Of a DNA stretch of 64,000 nt, positions 1 to 8,607 are shown piece after piece (position 1 is the first letter of the stretch; the number at the start of each line of letters is the position of its first letter). The stretch comes from JBCCXL01 sp039191605. Its GTDB lineage: Bacteria; Acidobacteriota; Thermoanaerobaculia; Multivoradales; JAHZIX01. The DNA lies in the NCBI GenBank assembly GCA_039191605.1, contig JBCCXL010000018.1:1-64000 (forward strand), written 5' to 3'. The position numbers and the translations under genes are program-made. The notes beneath the pieces are model-generated. The model was not told the origin of the DNA. It searched no databases and saw only the letters and a program-made list of their open reading frames with translations.

Positions 1-187
1 CCCGGTTCGGGTGCCAGGGACTTTCCCGGTTCGGGTGCCAGGGACTTTCCCGGTTCGGGTGCCAGGGACTTTCCCGGTTCGGGTGCCAGGGACTTTCCCG
101 GTTCGGGTGCCAGGGACTTTCCCGGGTGCGGGTGCCAGGGACTTTCCCCCGAGTTCCTGAGTGGGAAGGTGCCAGGGACTTTCCCCT
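1..187. repeat. Tandem 24-bp repeat array
   Basis: Five perfect head-to-tail 24-bp units begin at position 1. A 25-bp variant (121-145) and a degenerate unit (146-182) follow. All seven copies keep the core GGTGCCAGGGACTTT. The array is cut by the window edge, so its full length is unknown. There are no unique spacers, so it is not CRISPR. Within each unit GGGA-CTT-TCCC could form a tiny hairpin. It sits just beyond the stop codon of the leftward propeller gene. No function is evident; it could be a minisatellite or a remnant of a mobile or REP-like element. Confidence 0.95.
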
Positions 188-207
188 ACGTCTCTGGAGA
201 GCCGCGC

Positions 208-1644
208 TCAGCGTAGATCAATAGCTACGAGCTCTCGCTCCCCTCGCACGAAGAGAATCCCGCGGGCGAGGGCGGGGGGCGCCCAGACGGGACCAATGAG
301 GTCTTGGCTGGGGGCGCTTTGGAGCTGGATTGGGGCGCTGGGGCGGTAGGTTTTGGGGTCGGCGGGGAGGAGGAGGAGCTGGCCGTCTTCGGTGGTGATG
401 AGGAGCTGGTCGCGGAAGCCGAGGAGGGAGAAGCGGCCGAGGCCGCGCTGGCTCCACTGGACTTTGCCGGTGGCGAAGTCGACGGCGCGGAGCTGGATGC
501 TGCCGCTGGTGCCGTGGGCGCCGTAGAGGATGCCCTGGTGGAGGATGGGGGTGATCCAGCGGGTGGCGAGGGCTTTGTCGCGACGGGGGTCCTGCCAGCG
601 GACGGCGGGCTCGGCCTGGGCGAGGCTGACGACGACGGCGCCGGGGCCGTAGGCTTCGGTGAGGAAGACGTCGGAGCCCTGGACGACGGGGGTGGCGGCG
701 TTGACGCTCTGGTGGTTGCGGGCGCGCCAGGGGAAGCGGTGGAGGATCTTGCCGTCGGCGGGCTGGAAGACGAGGAGGTGGTCTCGCAGGTGGGCAAAGC
801 CGAGGCGCTGGCCGTCGACGGTGCGCACTACCGGGCTGGAGTAGCTGGCGAGCTCGTCGCCGCTGCGCCAGTCTTCTTCGCCGGTGGCGAGGTCGAAGGC
901 GATGAGGCCGGTGCCGTTGGCCGGTACTGGGCCGCGGAGGATGTCGTCGCTGCCCGCTGGAGAGCCGCCGACGGTGACGAAGAGCAGGGTCTTGCTGCCG
1001 AGGCTCTCTGCCCAGGGGCTGCTGCCCGCTCCGAAGAAGTTCTGCCTCACGCCGTATTTCGAGGTGGTGTCGACCTGCCAGCGCAGCTCGCCGTCGCTCA
1101 CCCCGTGGCAGCGCAGGGTGCCGCCGACGTCGAAGGTGCAGACGCTGTCGCCGGTGACCGTGGGAGTCGCCTTGGGGCCGGCGTCGCCGCCGAAGTAGTC
1201 GCGGTAGCGGATCTCGTAGCTGCTGCGCCACAGCTGCTCGCCGCTTTCTGCTCGGTAGGCGGTGAGGCGTTGGGTTTGGCCCTCGGCATCGAAGAGGAAG
1301 AGTCGTCCGTCGACCACCGCGGGAGAGGCGTGGCCGTCGCCCGCCGGTACGCTCCACAGGGTTTCTGGAGGACGGGCGGCGAAGTCCAGGGGCTCAGCGA
1401 AGGCGGTATCCGGCAGTCGGCCGTCGCCTTCAGGGCCGAGGAAGCGGGGCCAGTCGTCCGAACCGGGACGAGTCCATAGGGAGCCCTCGGCGGGTTGGCT
1501 GCTCGTCTTGGCAGGCTCACTGCTCTTCGCAGAGGGAGCCTTCGCCTCGGAGGCGGGCTCTTGGGGCAGGGGCGAGGCGGGAGCGCAATGGGCGGAGGCG
1601 GCGAAGGCGCAGAGGGCGGCGAGGGCGAGCAGCAGGGTACGCAT
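208..1644 (-). CDS. Secreted PQQ-type beta-propeller protein
   Basis: A 478-aa protein with an N-terminal Sec-type signal peptide (charged MRT, hydrophobic LLLALAALCAFAASA) followed by a low-complexity Pro/Ser/Glu stretch. The body carries several propeller-blade motifs of the PQQ/quinoprotein type, for example SGEQLWRSSY, DGELRWQVDT, TGEEDWRSGD and TGKVQWSQRG. An entry motif DWPRFLGPEGDG is common to secreted propellers of this kind. No catalytic dehydrogenase residues or heme motif were recognised, so a binding or scaffold role is as likely as an enzymatic one. An AGGAAG ribosome site precedes the ATG. It lies 55 bp downstream of the SDR gene and may be co-transcribed with it. The 3' side runs into the tandem repeat array. 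Confidence 0.85.
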   Translation of the reverse strand: MRTLLLALAALCAFAASAHCAPASPLPQEPASEAKAPSAKSSEPAKTSSQPAEGSLWTRPGSDDWPRFLGPEGDGRLPDTAFAEPLDFAARPPETLWSVPAGDGHASPAVVDGRLFLFDAEGQTQRLTAYRAESGEQLWRSSYEIRYRDYFGGDAGPKATPTVTGDSVCTFDVGGTLRCHGVSDGELRWQVDTTSKYGVRQNFFGAGSSPWAESLGSKTLLFVTVGGSPAGSDDILRGPVPANGTGLIAFDLATGEEDWRSGDELASYSSPVVRTVDGQRLGFAHLRDHLLVFQPADGKILHRFPWRARNHQSVNAATPVVQGSDVFLTEAYGPGAVVVSLAQAEPAVRWQDPRRDKALATRWITPILHQGILYGAHGTSGSIQLRAVDFATGKVQWSQRGLGRFSLLGFRDQLLITTEDGQLLLLPADPKTYRPSAPIQLQSAPSQDLIGPVWAPPALARGILFVRGERELVAIDLR

Positions 1645-1699
1645 AGTTCTTCCTAGGGGTTCTTCCTCGGGATTCTTTCTCTGGGTTCTTTCTCTGGGC

Positions 1700-2512
1700 T
1701 CAGCCGCCGGCGCTCAGGCCGCCGTCTACCGGCACGATGGCGCCGGTGATCCAGGCCGCCGCGGGGCTGGCGAAGAACACGGTGAGGGCGGCGACGTCCG
1801 TCGGACGGCCCACTCGCCCCAGCGGGGTGTTGGTGGCGAAATGATCCAGCGCGCCGCGCACCTGGTCTGCGGGCATCATGGTCTCGAAGATCGGGGTGTC
1901 CACCACGCCGGGGGAGATGGCGTTGACCCGGACCCCCTGCTTGGCGAAGTCCAGGGCCCAGCAGCGGGTGAGGGCCTCGAGGCCGGCCTTGGCGGCGGTG
2001 TAGACAGAGAAATTCGGCGGCGCCTGGAAGGTGACCGAGCTGGAGATATTGATGATCGCTGAGGAGCCGGCTTCGGCGAGATGGGGCAGGGCGGCGCGGG
2101 TGATCCAGATGGGGCCCTTGAGGTCGATGTCCACCACCGCGTGCACGTCTTCCTCGCTCATCGCCTCCACCGGACCACCGCGGGCGATGCCGGCGTTATT
2201 GACCAGCACATCCAGCCCGCCGAGGGCCTCCGCAGCTTCGGCGACCACCCGGGCGGCGGCCTCCGGCTGCGCCACGTCCCCCTGAAGCGCAATGACGGGG
2301 TTCTCGTGGCCGTTGGTGGCGGCGGCCCGCAGGCTCTCCGCCGCCCGCTCCAGCTGCTCCTGGCGACGTCCGGTGATGGCGACTCGGGCGCCGGCCTGAA
2401 GCAGAGCGCGGGCAATCCCCTCGCCAATGCCGGAGCTGCCGCCGGTCACCAGAGCGCGGCGGCCAGCGAGGGGCTGGCCAGAAAGAGGAGAGGTGTTGGA
2501 CGATGCGCTCAT
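1700..2512 (-). CDS. SDR-family NAD(P)-dependent oxidoreductase
   Basis: A 270-aa classical short-chain dehydrogenase/reductase. The cofactor glycine motif TGGSSGIG is at residues 23-30, NNAG at 105-108, the catalytic Ser in INISSS near 156-159, and the YxxxK pair at Tyr171/Lys175. The C-terminal PVDGG is typical of FabG-like and glucose-dehydrogenase-like members. An alternative start 60 bp upstream exists, but the chosen ATG is preceded by AAAGGAAA, and the family normally begins close to this residue. The arginine after the glycine motif region (TGRR) suggests NADP(H) preference; this is inference. Substrate cannot be told from sequence. The next gene downstream is the propeller protein. 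Confidence 0.93.
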   Translation of the reverse strand: MSASSNTSPLSGQPLAGRRALVTGGSSGIGEGIARALLQAGARVAITGRRQEQLERAAESLRAAATNGHENPVIALQGDVAQPEAAARVVAEAAEALGGLDVLVNNAGIARGGPVEAMSEEDVHAVVDIDLKGPIWITRAALPHLAEAGSSAIINISSSVTFQAPPNFSVYTAAKAGLEALTRCWALDFAKQGVRVNAISPGVVDTPIFETMMPADQVRGALDHFATNTPLGRVGRPTDVAALTVFFASPAAAWITGAIVPVDGGLSAGG

Positions 2513-2730
2513 GGGGTTTCCTTTCAGGGCGGCCAGTGCTGACTCAGGGCGGCCAGTGCCGGGATCTCTCAAATGAGTGATGGAGTTTGCGGGCTTGGAA
2601 GCCCGAGAGTTTATCGAAGGGGTTGTCTGCTGGGTTGGGAATGGACCTGTTATCGATGCGCTACTGAGAATGTGGTGCTAGGGACGTGTTGCTAAGGCCC
2701 GCGGTAAGGGCTCAGCGGGTGGCGAAGAAA

Positions 2731-2747
2731 GTCCCGTATAATCGGAC
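2731..2747 (+). promoter_or_regulatory. Possible -10 element in a short dyad
   Basis: A perfect TATAAT (2737-2742) lies about 70 bp upstream of the DUF4199-like gene. It is flanked by GTCCCG and CGGAC, giving an imperfect palindrome centred on the hexamer. No good -35 hexamer is visible at the usual spacing. The rest of the 298-bp gap between the divergent genes shows nothing else I can support. Confidence 0.35.
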
Positions 2748-2810
2748 AATCCTTATCGCTTCCCCATGCCCTCGTCGTCGCAGCACGACAAAGCCTTCGA
2801 GGAGACTCCA

Positions 2811-3293
2811 ATGGATGGATTCCTGAGCCCCGTGGAACGGAAGTTCGCCCTGATCTTCGCGACCCTCTCCTGCGCCTGGATCGTGATGGAGGGGATCGTG
2901 CTCCGCGCCACTCAGGATCCCAGCACGGGAGACATCACTAGCGCCCTCGCGCCGCTGGTGCCCATTCTAGTGCTGTGGTTCGCCATCGCGGCCCGCAAGG
3001 ATCAGGAGCTGGGGGGAACGCTGAGCTGGGGACAGGGTTTCCTCTCTGGATTCAAGGTGGTAACCCTCGGCGCCCTCGCCCTCGGTTTCTTCACCATCAT
3101 CTACCACCTGGCGCTCGATCCGAGGCTGATGGAGCTGGTGCTAGAGCTAACTCCGGAGGAGCAGCTGCCGGAGGAGCTGGTGGGCAACCCCCAGGGGTTG
3201 GTGCTGATGATGGCGGCTTTCTCGGTGGTGTTCACCATCGCCTTCGGCGCGCTGATCTCCGCCGTGGTGGCGCTGATCCAGCGCAGTCGTTGA
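2811..3293 (+). CDS. DUF4199-like four-helix membrane protein
   Basis: A 160-aa integral membrane protein with about four hydrophobic segments: FALIFATLSCAWIVMEGIVL, the segment around LAPLVPILVLWFAIAA, the segment around FKVVTLGALALGFFTIIYHL, and LVLMMAAFSVVFTIAFGALI. The middle loop LGGTLSWGQGFLSGFKV resembles the 'G-x-x-S-F-G-Q-G-F-K-S-G' signature of DUF4199 proteins, which have no known function. The longer frame starts 45 bp upstream, but a GGAG at 5-8 nt before this ATG makes this the better start. It precedes the acyltransferase gene by 100 bp on the same strand. The DUF assignment rests on a remembered pattern. Confidence 0.65.
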   Translation: MDGFLSPVERKFALIFATLSCAWIVMEGIVLRATQDPSTGDITSALAPLVPILVLWFAIAARKDQELGGTLSWGQGFLSGFKVVTLGALALGFFTIIYHLALDPRLMELVLELTPEEQLPEELVGNPQGLVLMMAAFSVVFTIAFGALISAVVALIQRSR

Positions 3294-3393
3294 TTCCCCA
3301 CGGCAATTCTTCTGAGATTCGGGCCTCCTGAGTTTTGGCCCCCCTGAATCGCGAGCCCACTAACTCCAAGAGTCCACGAATCGAGAGCCTACG

Positions 3394-4758
3394 ATGAACG
3401 CTACGCCTACCACGACCACCGCTTCGGACTCTGCCGCCTCGACCGTCGCAAACGCCTCGCCTCGTCACCGGGTCACCGGCAACGACGGCATTTGGCTGCA
3501 GGACACGGCGACTAATCTGATGGTGATCAACGCCATCTACGTCCTCGACGCTATCGACATCGAGACCTTGAGGCAGGTGTGGGACGAACGGGTGATGCAG
3601 GCTGGGGAAGGAGAGACCTACCCTCGCTTCCGGATGCGCCTGCATCAGGACGGATCGCGCTGGTTTTGGCAGAAGGACGAGGAATTCGAGCTGAACCGGC
3701 ACATCGTTTACTGTCCGGAAAAGCTGCGCTCGAAGCAGGATTTGCAGGAATACGTCGGCCGCATCGCCTCTCAGCCGCTGGAGGACGACAGGCCCCGCTG
3801 GCGCATGGAGCTCATCGAAAACTACGCCGAGGGCCAGTCCGCCGCCGTCTTTCGGATCCACCACGGCATGGCCGACGGCATCGCCCTGATTCCGGTGATG
3901 TTCTCGATCATGGACACAACGCCTCCGGACGGTGGCGAGGCCCAGCCCTCCGGTCCCCACCCGGCGGATCTGGCGGCCAAGAGGGCGCCCTCAGCGCTGG
4001 TCAAGAGCGCCGCCGCCGCTGCTGCCCCCTTCGTGCTGGCCCGTAAGGCGATTTGGGGCACCCGCACCAATCCCCTTCATGGCGGCGGCCTCGGCGGCAC
4101 CAAGCGGGTGGCGTGGTCCAACCCGCTGCCTCTGGACGAGATCAAGGCTCTGTGCAAATCCTACGGCGCCACCATCAACGACGTGCTGGTCGCCTGCGTC
4201 GCCGGCGCCTTTCATCGCTACGTCAAAGATCACGCCGACTCCGGCCTTGGAGCCCTGCGGGCCTCGGTTCCGGTCAACATGCGCTCCGCTGACCAGCCCT
4301 TCAAAATGGAGAACCACTTCGCCACCGTGCTGCTGGATCTCCCCGTCGGCCACGACACCGTCCGCGAGCGGGTCCTCGCCACCAAGCGCCGCATGGACAA
4401 GCTCAAACGCTCCGTCGAGCCGCTGGTGATGTTCGGCACCTCCAACGTCCTGCTGCGGATCCTCCCCGACGCCGTCAGCCGGGTCCTCGTCGACTTCTTC
4501 GGCAATAAAACCACCCTGGTTCTCACCAACGTCCCCGGCCCCCGGGAGAATCTCTACCTCGCTGGCCGCCAGGTCCACTCGATGATGTTCTGGGTCCCCC
4601 AGCGCGCCTCCATCGGCATCGGCGTCTCCATCCTCTCCTTCTCCGGAGCCGTGCGGGTGGGCGTCATCGCCGATACGGAAGTGGTATCCGATCCCGAGGA
4701 TCTGATCCAGGCCTACGAGAAAGAGCTGGAGGAGCTGAAGGTGGTAGCGGGAGGGTGA
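3394..4758 (+). CDS. WS/DGAT-family wax ester synthase / diacylglycerol acyltransferase
   Basis: A 454-aa bifunctional acyltransferase homologue. The catalytic HHxxxDG motif is present as HHGMADG at residues 156-162. The C-terminal half contains TNVPGPRENLYLAGRQ, matching the conserved NVPGP region of the WS/DGAT C-terminal domain, and a preceding ND segment (GATINDVLVACVAGAF). Length matches the family (about 450-500 aa). These enzymes transfer fatty acyl groups from acyl-CoA to fatty alcohols or diacylglycerol to make storage lipid, usually at the inner membrane. Actual substrates are not deducible here. The gene shares a GTGA stop/start overlap with the next small gene, implying translational coupling. 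Confidence 0.92.
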   Translation: MNATPTTTTASDSAASTVANASPRHRVTGNDGIWLQDTATNLMVINAIYVLDAIDIETLRQVWDERVMQAGEGETYPRFRMRLHQDGSRWFWQKDEEFELNRHIVYCPEKLRSKQDLQEYVGRIASQPLEDDRPRWRMELIENYAEGQSAAVFRIHHGMADGIALIPVMFSIMDTTPPDGGEAQPSGPHPADLAAKRAPSALVKSAAAAAAPFVLARKAIWGTRTNPLHGGGLGGTKRVAWSNPLPLDEIKALCKSYGATINDVLVACVAGAFHRYVKDHADSGLGALRASVPVNMRSADQPFKMENHFATVLLDLPVGHDTVRERVLATKRRMDKLKRSVEPLVMFGTSNVLLRILPDAVSRVLVDFFGNKTTLVLTNVPGPRENLYLAGRQVHSMMFWVPQRASIGIGVSILSFSGAVRVGVIADTEVVSDPEDLIQAYEKELEELKVVAGG

Positions 4759-4988
4759 AGCTCTCCGACACCCGAGAGGCTCACTATCGACAGCTAGTCG
4801 AAAAGTGGTTGTTTGAGGATCTTTCGGAGGCCGAACTCACTGAACTCCCGGAAGAGGTGAGGAAGCGCGTTCAGACTCATTTCCAGAGCCTCATTGACGA
4901 GGCTTTGGAAGACGTGGGGGCTGGCCGCGTTGTTGATGGTCCGCGGTCCCTGGCGAGGATGCGCGACGAGCTGCGATCCATGAGCTAG
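4755..4988 (+). CDS. Small hypothetical protein coupled to the acyltransferase
   Basis: A 77-aa acidic, helical protein with no signal peptide and no recognised family. It starts at a GTG that overlaps the acyltransferase stop codon (GTGA), so translation is probably coupled. The sequence is rich in Glu, Leu and Arg (for example EDLSEAELTELPEEVRKRV), consistent with a small helical protein. It might act as a partner or stability factor of the acyltransferase, but that is inference from the overlap alone. It ends 14 bp before the convergent prolidase gene. Confidence 0.6.
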   Translation: MKLSDTREAHYRQLVEKWLFEDLSEAELTELPEEVRKRVQTHFQSLIDEALEDVGAGRVVDGPRSLARMRDELRSMS

Positions 4989-5002
4989 AAAGCTCGTTGG
5001 GC

Positions 5003-6349
5003 TCAAGCCCCCGGCAACAACGGCCGACTCAAATCCTCCGGCCCGCCGTCGGTGCACACGACGTCGTCTTCGATGCGAATGCCGCCGAGGGGGATGAGCC
5101 GGTCGAGGATGTCCCAGTCGAGGTGGGCGCTGTGTTCGCCTTGGCGGAGGGGATCGAGGAGCATGGGGATGAAGTAGAGGCCGGGCTCGATGGTGACGAC
5201 GTGGCCGGGCTCGAGGGTGCGGGTGTTGCGCAGGCTGGGGTATTCGGCGGGGGGCGGGGTGGTGCCGCCGTCGGGCTCGCTTTGGTGGCCGCCGACGTCG
5301 TGGACCTGGAGCCCCAGGTGGTGGCCGAGGCCGTGGGGCAGGAAGGCGCGAGTGAGACCGCTTTCGAAGGCCTCATCCCGACTCACCCGGAAGACGCCGA
5401 CGTTGTGGAGCAGGTTGGCGATGCCGCGATGGGTTTCCTCGTGGAGCTCGACGAAGGATTTGCCGGGGCGCACGCCGTCCACCAGCTGGCGCTGGAGCTG
5501 GTCCATGCCGTCGAGGATGTGGCGGAAGACGGAGTCGGCGAGGGGGCCGTTCTCGCGGTACCAGGTGCGGGTGAGGTCGGCGTGGTAGCCCTCCCAGCTG
5601 GCGCCGGCGTCGATCAGCGCGACGGTGCCGGGATCGGTGTTGCCGCGCTTGTGCTGGTAATGCAGGATCGAGGCCTTGTGGTCAAGGGCGACAATGGGGC
5701 GGAAGGGGACGTCGAAGTCGACGATGTCGGCGCCCTGGAGGTAGGACCAGTAGACCTGGCGCTCGGAGCCCTTCGCCTCGAAGGCGTTGCGGGCGGCCTG
5801 GTGGCCGGCGGCGGAGTGGGCGATGGCGCGGCGCAGCTGGGCGACCTCGAATTTGGTTTTGGTGGCGCGATGCCAGTCGAGGGGGGCCAGCAGGGTCGAC
5901 GGGTTGATCGCGCTCAAGCCCAGAGCCTCGGCGCCGGAGCTGGCGTCGTCGGGGCCGACGTAGGCGGTGTTGGCGGGCAGGTCGAGGGCCGCGGCGGCCT
6001 GGTCTAGGCGCTCGACTTCCAGCACCTCCACCGCCTCGTTCCAATAGGAGTCCCGCGGCGGCGAGGTATCCACCCAATAATCCCGGGAGCGCACCCGCAG
6101 CACCTTCGTCTTCGCCCCGGGGCGCGCCAGCACGCAGGTCTGGGGACCCGCCTCCGGGGCCCAGCGGCGGCAGTGGGCGGCGGTGTGGAAGGGCACCACC
6201 TCGTCGTCGGCGAAATACACCACCTCGTTGCCGGCGTAGAAGAGCACGGCGTCGAAGCCAGCGCCGTGGCGGGCGGAGCGCTCCAGGGCGTCGGCCAGCC
6301 AGCGGTCGAGGTGAGTGAGGTGATCGCGGAAGAGCTCGGTGGTGGGCAT
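5003..6349 (-). CDS. pepQ: Xaa-Pro dipeptidase (prolidase), M24 family
   Basis: A 448-aa cytoplasmic metallopeptidase that would split Xaa-Pro dipeptides. The N-terminal domain resembles E. coli PepQ (about 443 aa), including the VDYW-like RDYWVDTSPP. The five dinuclear-metal ligands of the pita-bread fold can be located: Asp247 (LIDAGA), Asp258 (YHADLTRTW), His339 (PHGLGHHLG), Glu388 (TIEPGLYF) and Glu427 (GIRIEDDV). Spacing closely matches PepQ. A GGAG precedes the ATG by about 5 nt. With the secreted proteases in this window it would complete breakdown of proline-containing peptides; that link is inference. Confidence 0.95.
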   Translation of the reverse strand: MPTTELFRDHLTHLDRWLADALERSARHGAGFDAVLFYAGNEVVYFADDEVVPFHTAAHCRRWAPEAGPQTCVLARPGAKTKVLRVRSRDYWVDTSPPRDSYWNEAVEVLEVERLDQAAAALDLPANTAYVGPDDASSGAEALGLSAINPSTLLAPLDWHRATKTKFEVAQLRRAIAHSAAGHQAARNAFEAKGSERQVYWSYLQGADIVDFDVPFRPIVALDHKASILHYQHKRGNTDPGTVALIDAGASWEGYHADLTRTWYRENGPLADSVFRHILDGMDQLQRQLVDGVRPGKSFVELHEETHRGIANLLHNVGVFRVSRDEAFESGLTRAFLPHGLGHHLGLQVHDVGGHQSEPDGGTTPPPAEYPSLRNTRTLEPGHVVTIEPGLYFIPMLLDPLRQGEHSAHLDWDILDRLIPLGGIRIEDDVVCTDGGPEDLSRPLLPGA

Positions 6350-6460
6350 GGGATCTCCAGGAGATGTTAAACGAAGGGATTGTGCCGAGGGTCGCCGATG
6401 AAGGCCTTTGGCGTCAAGATGAGGAAGAGGCGAGGAAAGGGGTATGGTCGCCCAGCGTGC

Positions 6461-8260
6461 TTAGGATCGCCCGGTGAGCTCCTCCAGCTGCTCCTCTAGC
6501 TGCTCCTCTAGCTGCTGTGCCAGAGGCAACTTGGTGACCTTGCCGAGGGCGTTGCGGGGCAGCTCCGGGAGGCAGAAGAGCCGGCTGGGGACTTTGTAGG
6601 GTGCGAGGCGCTGAGAAGCCCAGGGGCGGAGCTCGTCGAGGGTGAGAGGGGGATCACCCTCGCCGCCGGCTTCTTGCGGGGATGAGGTTTGCAGAACCAC
6701 CGCGGCGGCCACCCGCTGGCCGTAGGCCTCGTCCTCCAGTCCCACCACCGCGCATTCGGCGATCTTGGGATGCTCCAGCAGCACGGTCTCGATCTCCAGG
6801 GCGGAGACCTTGTAGCCGCCGGTCTTCAGGATGTCGACGCTGCGGCGGCCGAGGAGGCGGTAGGCGGGAACGCTGCCTTCCGGATGCGCGACGACGGCGA
6901 GGTCGCCGGTGACGAAGTAGCCGTCCCGGAAGGCCTCGGCGGTGGCCTCGGGACGCCGCCAATAGCCGTCGAAGACTGCCGGACCGCGGATCTCTAGCTC
7001 TCCCGGCGCCTCCTCAGCCCCCTCGGTCTTGAGCGATCCTTCGTCGATCAGCGCTCCCTCTTCGCCGCGGCGGCGGATCTCCACTCCCGGCAGCGGACGG
7101 CCGACGTGCCCCGGGCGTCTCGGATCGCGGTCGGAGTCGCGGTAGGGGTTGGAGAGGGCCATGCCGATCTCCGTCATGCCGTAGCGCTCCAGCAGGGTCT
7201 GACCAGTGGCCTCTCGCCAGGCCTCGAGGAGAGGGCGGGGGAGGGCGGCGGAGCCCGAAACCATCAGCCGTAGGTGGCGAGCTCCATCGCTGCGACGAGC
7301 CTGGAGCGACGGCTCCTGCCGCCAGGCGGCGAGGAGTCGGTGGTAGACGGTGGGCACGGCCATGAAGAGGGTGAGAGGCTCGGTTTGGTTTCCCTCTTCC
7401 AGTGCTCCTCGCTCGAGAGCGGCCCACACCGCCTCGGCGTCGAAGCGAGGCAGGGTCTCCCAGGTGGCGCCGGAGCGCAGGGCGCAGAGCAGGACGTTCT
7501 CGATGCCGTGGACGTGGTGGAGGGGCAGCACGTTGAGGATGCGGTCTTCGGCGCTCCACTCCCAGGCCTGGCGCAGGGCGTCGGTGCGGGCGGTGAGGTG
7601 GCGATGGCGGATCACCACGCCCTTGGGGCGACCGGTGGTGCCGCTGGTGTAGAGGATCAGCGCGGGGCGCTGGGGATCCAGGGGCGGCAGCGGGATGGAG
7701 TCGGATGCCGGATCCGGAGTTTCCGCTGGGGACAGCGTCTCGAGATCGAGGGGGCCGAGAAAGGGGAGCTCCCGCGCGGCGTCGGTTTCGGTGTCAGCGT
7801 CTTTGGTGGCAGCAATATCGGCGTCGTTGTCGTCCCTGGGGAACTCTGCCAGCGCCTGAACCAGCGCTCGGGGCGAGACTCGGGGGTGGTCTTCCTGCCG
7901 CTGGCTGATCAGCACGGCGCACACCGCGGCGTCCTCCAGGGTGCGCTGGATTTCCGCCAGCGGATGCATTCTTGCCAATGGCACCGCGACGCCGCCGGCT
8001 CGCCACACGCTCCACACTGCATACACCCAGGGGATCCCCGGCGGGGCGAAGATTCCTACCCGGGCACCGGCGAGATCCTCGACGCCCGCCCGCCGCAGCA
8101 GGGCCGCGGCGCCCCGGGCGCTCTCTCGCCTCAGCTGGCCGTAGGTCCAGGTCTCGCCGCTGGGGTTCTCTACGATGGCGAGGCGGGAGTCCGAAGCGCT
8201 AGTGGAGACGTGGGGCGGGGCGCCGGGGTTGGAGTTGGAGTTGGAGTTGGGGTGTGTCAT
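6461..8260 (-). CDS. Acyl-CoA synthetase, malonyl-CoA synthetase (MatB/ACSF3)-like
   Basis: A 599-aa adenylate-forming ligase. The AMP-binding P-loop YTSGTTGRPKG is at 204-214, ERYGMTEIGMALSNPY at about 358-373, and TGDL followed by RRSVDILKTGGYKVSALEIE near 456-497. GMTEIGMALSNPY and DIxKxGGYKVSALEIE are the forms seen in malonyl-CoA synthetases, so malonate or a methylmalonate-like acid is the likely substrate. It would join the acid to CoA with ATP in the cytoplasm. The termini are odd: an Asn-Ser run near the start and a repeated EEQLEEQLEEQLEEL tail encoded by 12-bp direct repeats (about 6477-6515). No malonate transporter or decarboxylase gene is adjacent. Confidence 0.85.
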   Translation of the reverse strand: MTHPNSNSNSNPGAPPHVSTSASDSRLAIVENPSGETWTYGQLRRESARGAAALLRRAGVEDLAGARVGIFAPPGIPWVYAVWSVWRAGGVAVPLARMHPLAEIQRTLEDAAVCAVLISQRQEDHPRVSPRALVQALAEFPRDDNDADIAATKDADTETDAARELPFLGPLDLETLSPAETPDPASDSIPLPPLDPQRPALILYTSGTTGRPKGVVIRHRHLTARTDALRQAWEWSAEDRILNVLPLHHVHGIENVLLCALRSGATWETLPRFDAEAVWAALERGALEEGNQTEPLTLFMAVPTVYHRLLAAWRQEPSLQARRSDGARHLRLMVSGSAALPRPLLEAWREATGQTLLERYGMTEIGMALSNPYRDSDRDPRRPGHVGRPLPGVEIRRRGEEGALIDEGSLKTEGAEEAPGELEIRGPAVFDGYWRRPEATAEAFRDGYFVTGDLAVVAHPEGSVPAYRLLGRRSVDILKTGGYKVSALEIETVLLEHPKIAECAVVGLEDEAYGQRVAAAVVLQTSSPQEAGGEGDPPLTLDELRPWASQRLAPYKVPSRLFCLPELPRNALGKVTKLPLAQQLEEQLEEQLEELTGRS

Positions 8261-8607
8261 CGACTCGAAGCTATCACTGGCTTCCCTGCTACCGGCTCAC
8301 CTACTGCCGGCCTGTCGATCACCGGTCTGCTGCGTTCCGGCAGCTGGGATCTGGGAGCGATTCAAGGGATCGGGGGAGACCAGCGATCGAGAGGGCTCAG
8401 GACAGAAAGTGAGGATCGAAACTACGGGGGTTGTGGATCCGTAAATACGCTCGAGGCTTTCCCTCTCTCTAGTTCGCGACATCCGCTGGCGGCTGAGGTA
8501 TCGAATGCCTTGGGGACTTCTACCGCGTCGGCTCTTCTCCGCTGTCGTTGGCCAGGTATTGCCCCTTCCCGACTTTTCATCCCGTTGCCATTCTCGGAGC
8601 CCTCTCG
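8261..8607. other. Divergent intergenic region
   Basis: This 347-bp gap separates the leftward acyl-CoA synthetase from the rightward permease, so it should hold promoters for both. I see no convincing -35/-10 pair or long palindrome. An upstream in-frame extension of the permease ORF reaches into this region but lacks a ribosome site. Confidence 0.5.

Noticed and set aside
1..187. CRISPR array at the left edge
   Set aside because: Units are directly abutting with no spacers.
1..187. GGGACTTTCC in each repeat unit equals the mammalian NF-kappaB site
   Set aside because: Meaningless in a bacterial chromosome; chance identity.
2766..2810. Earlier ATG for the DUF4199-like gene
   Set aside because: No ribosome site; the later ATG has GGAG and matches the start of the first helix.
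8548..8607. Earlier start for the ADOP permease
   Set aside because: The later ATG has GGAG and gives the usual short cytosolic start.
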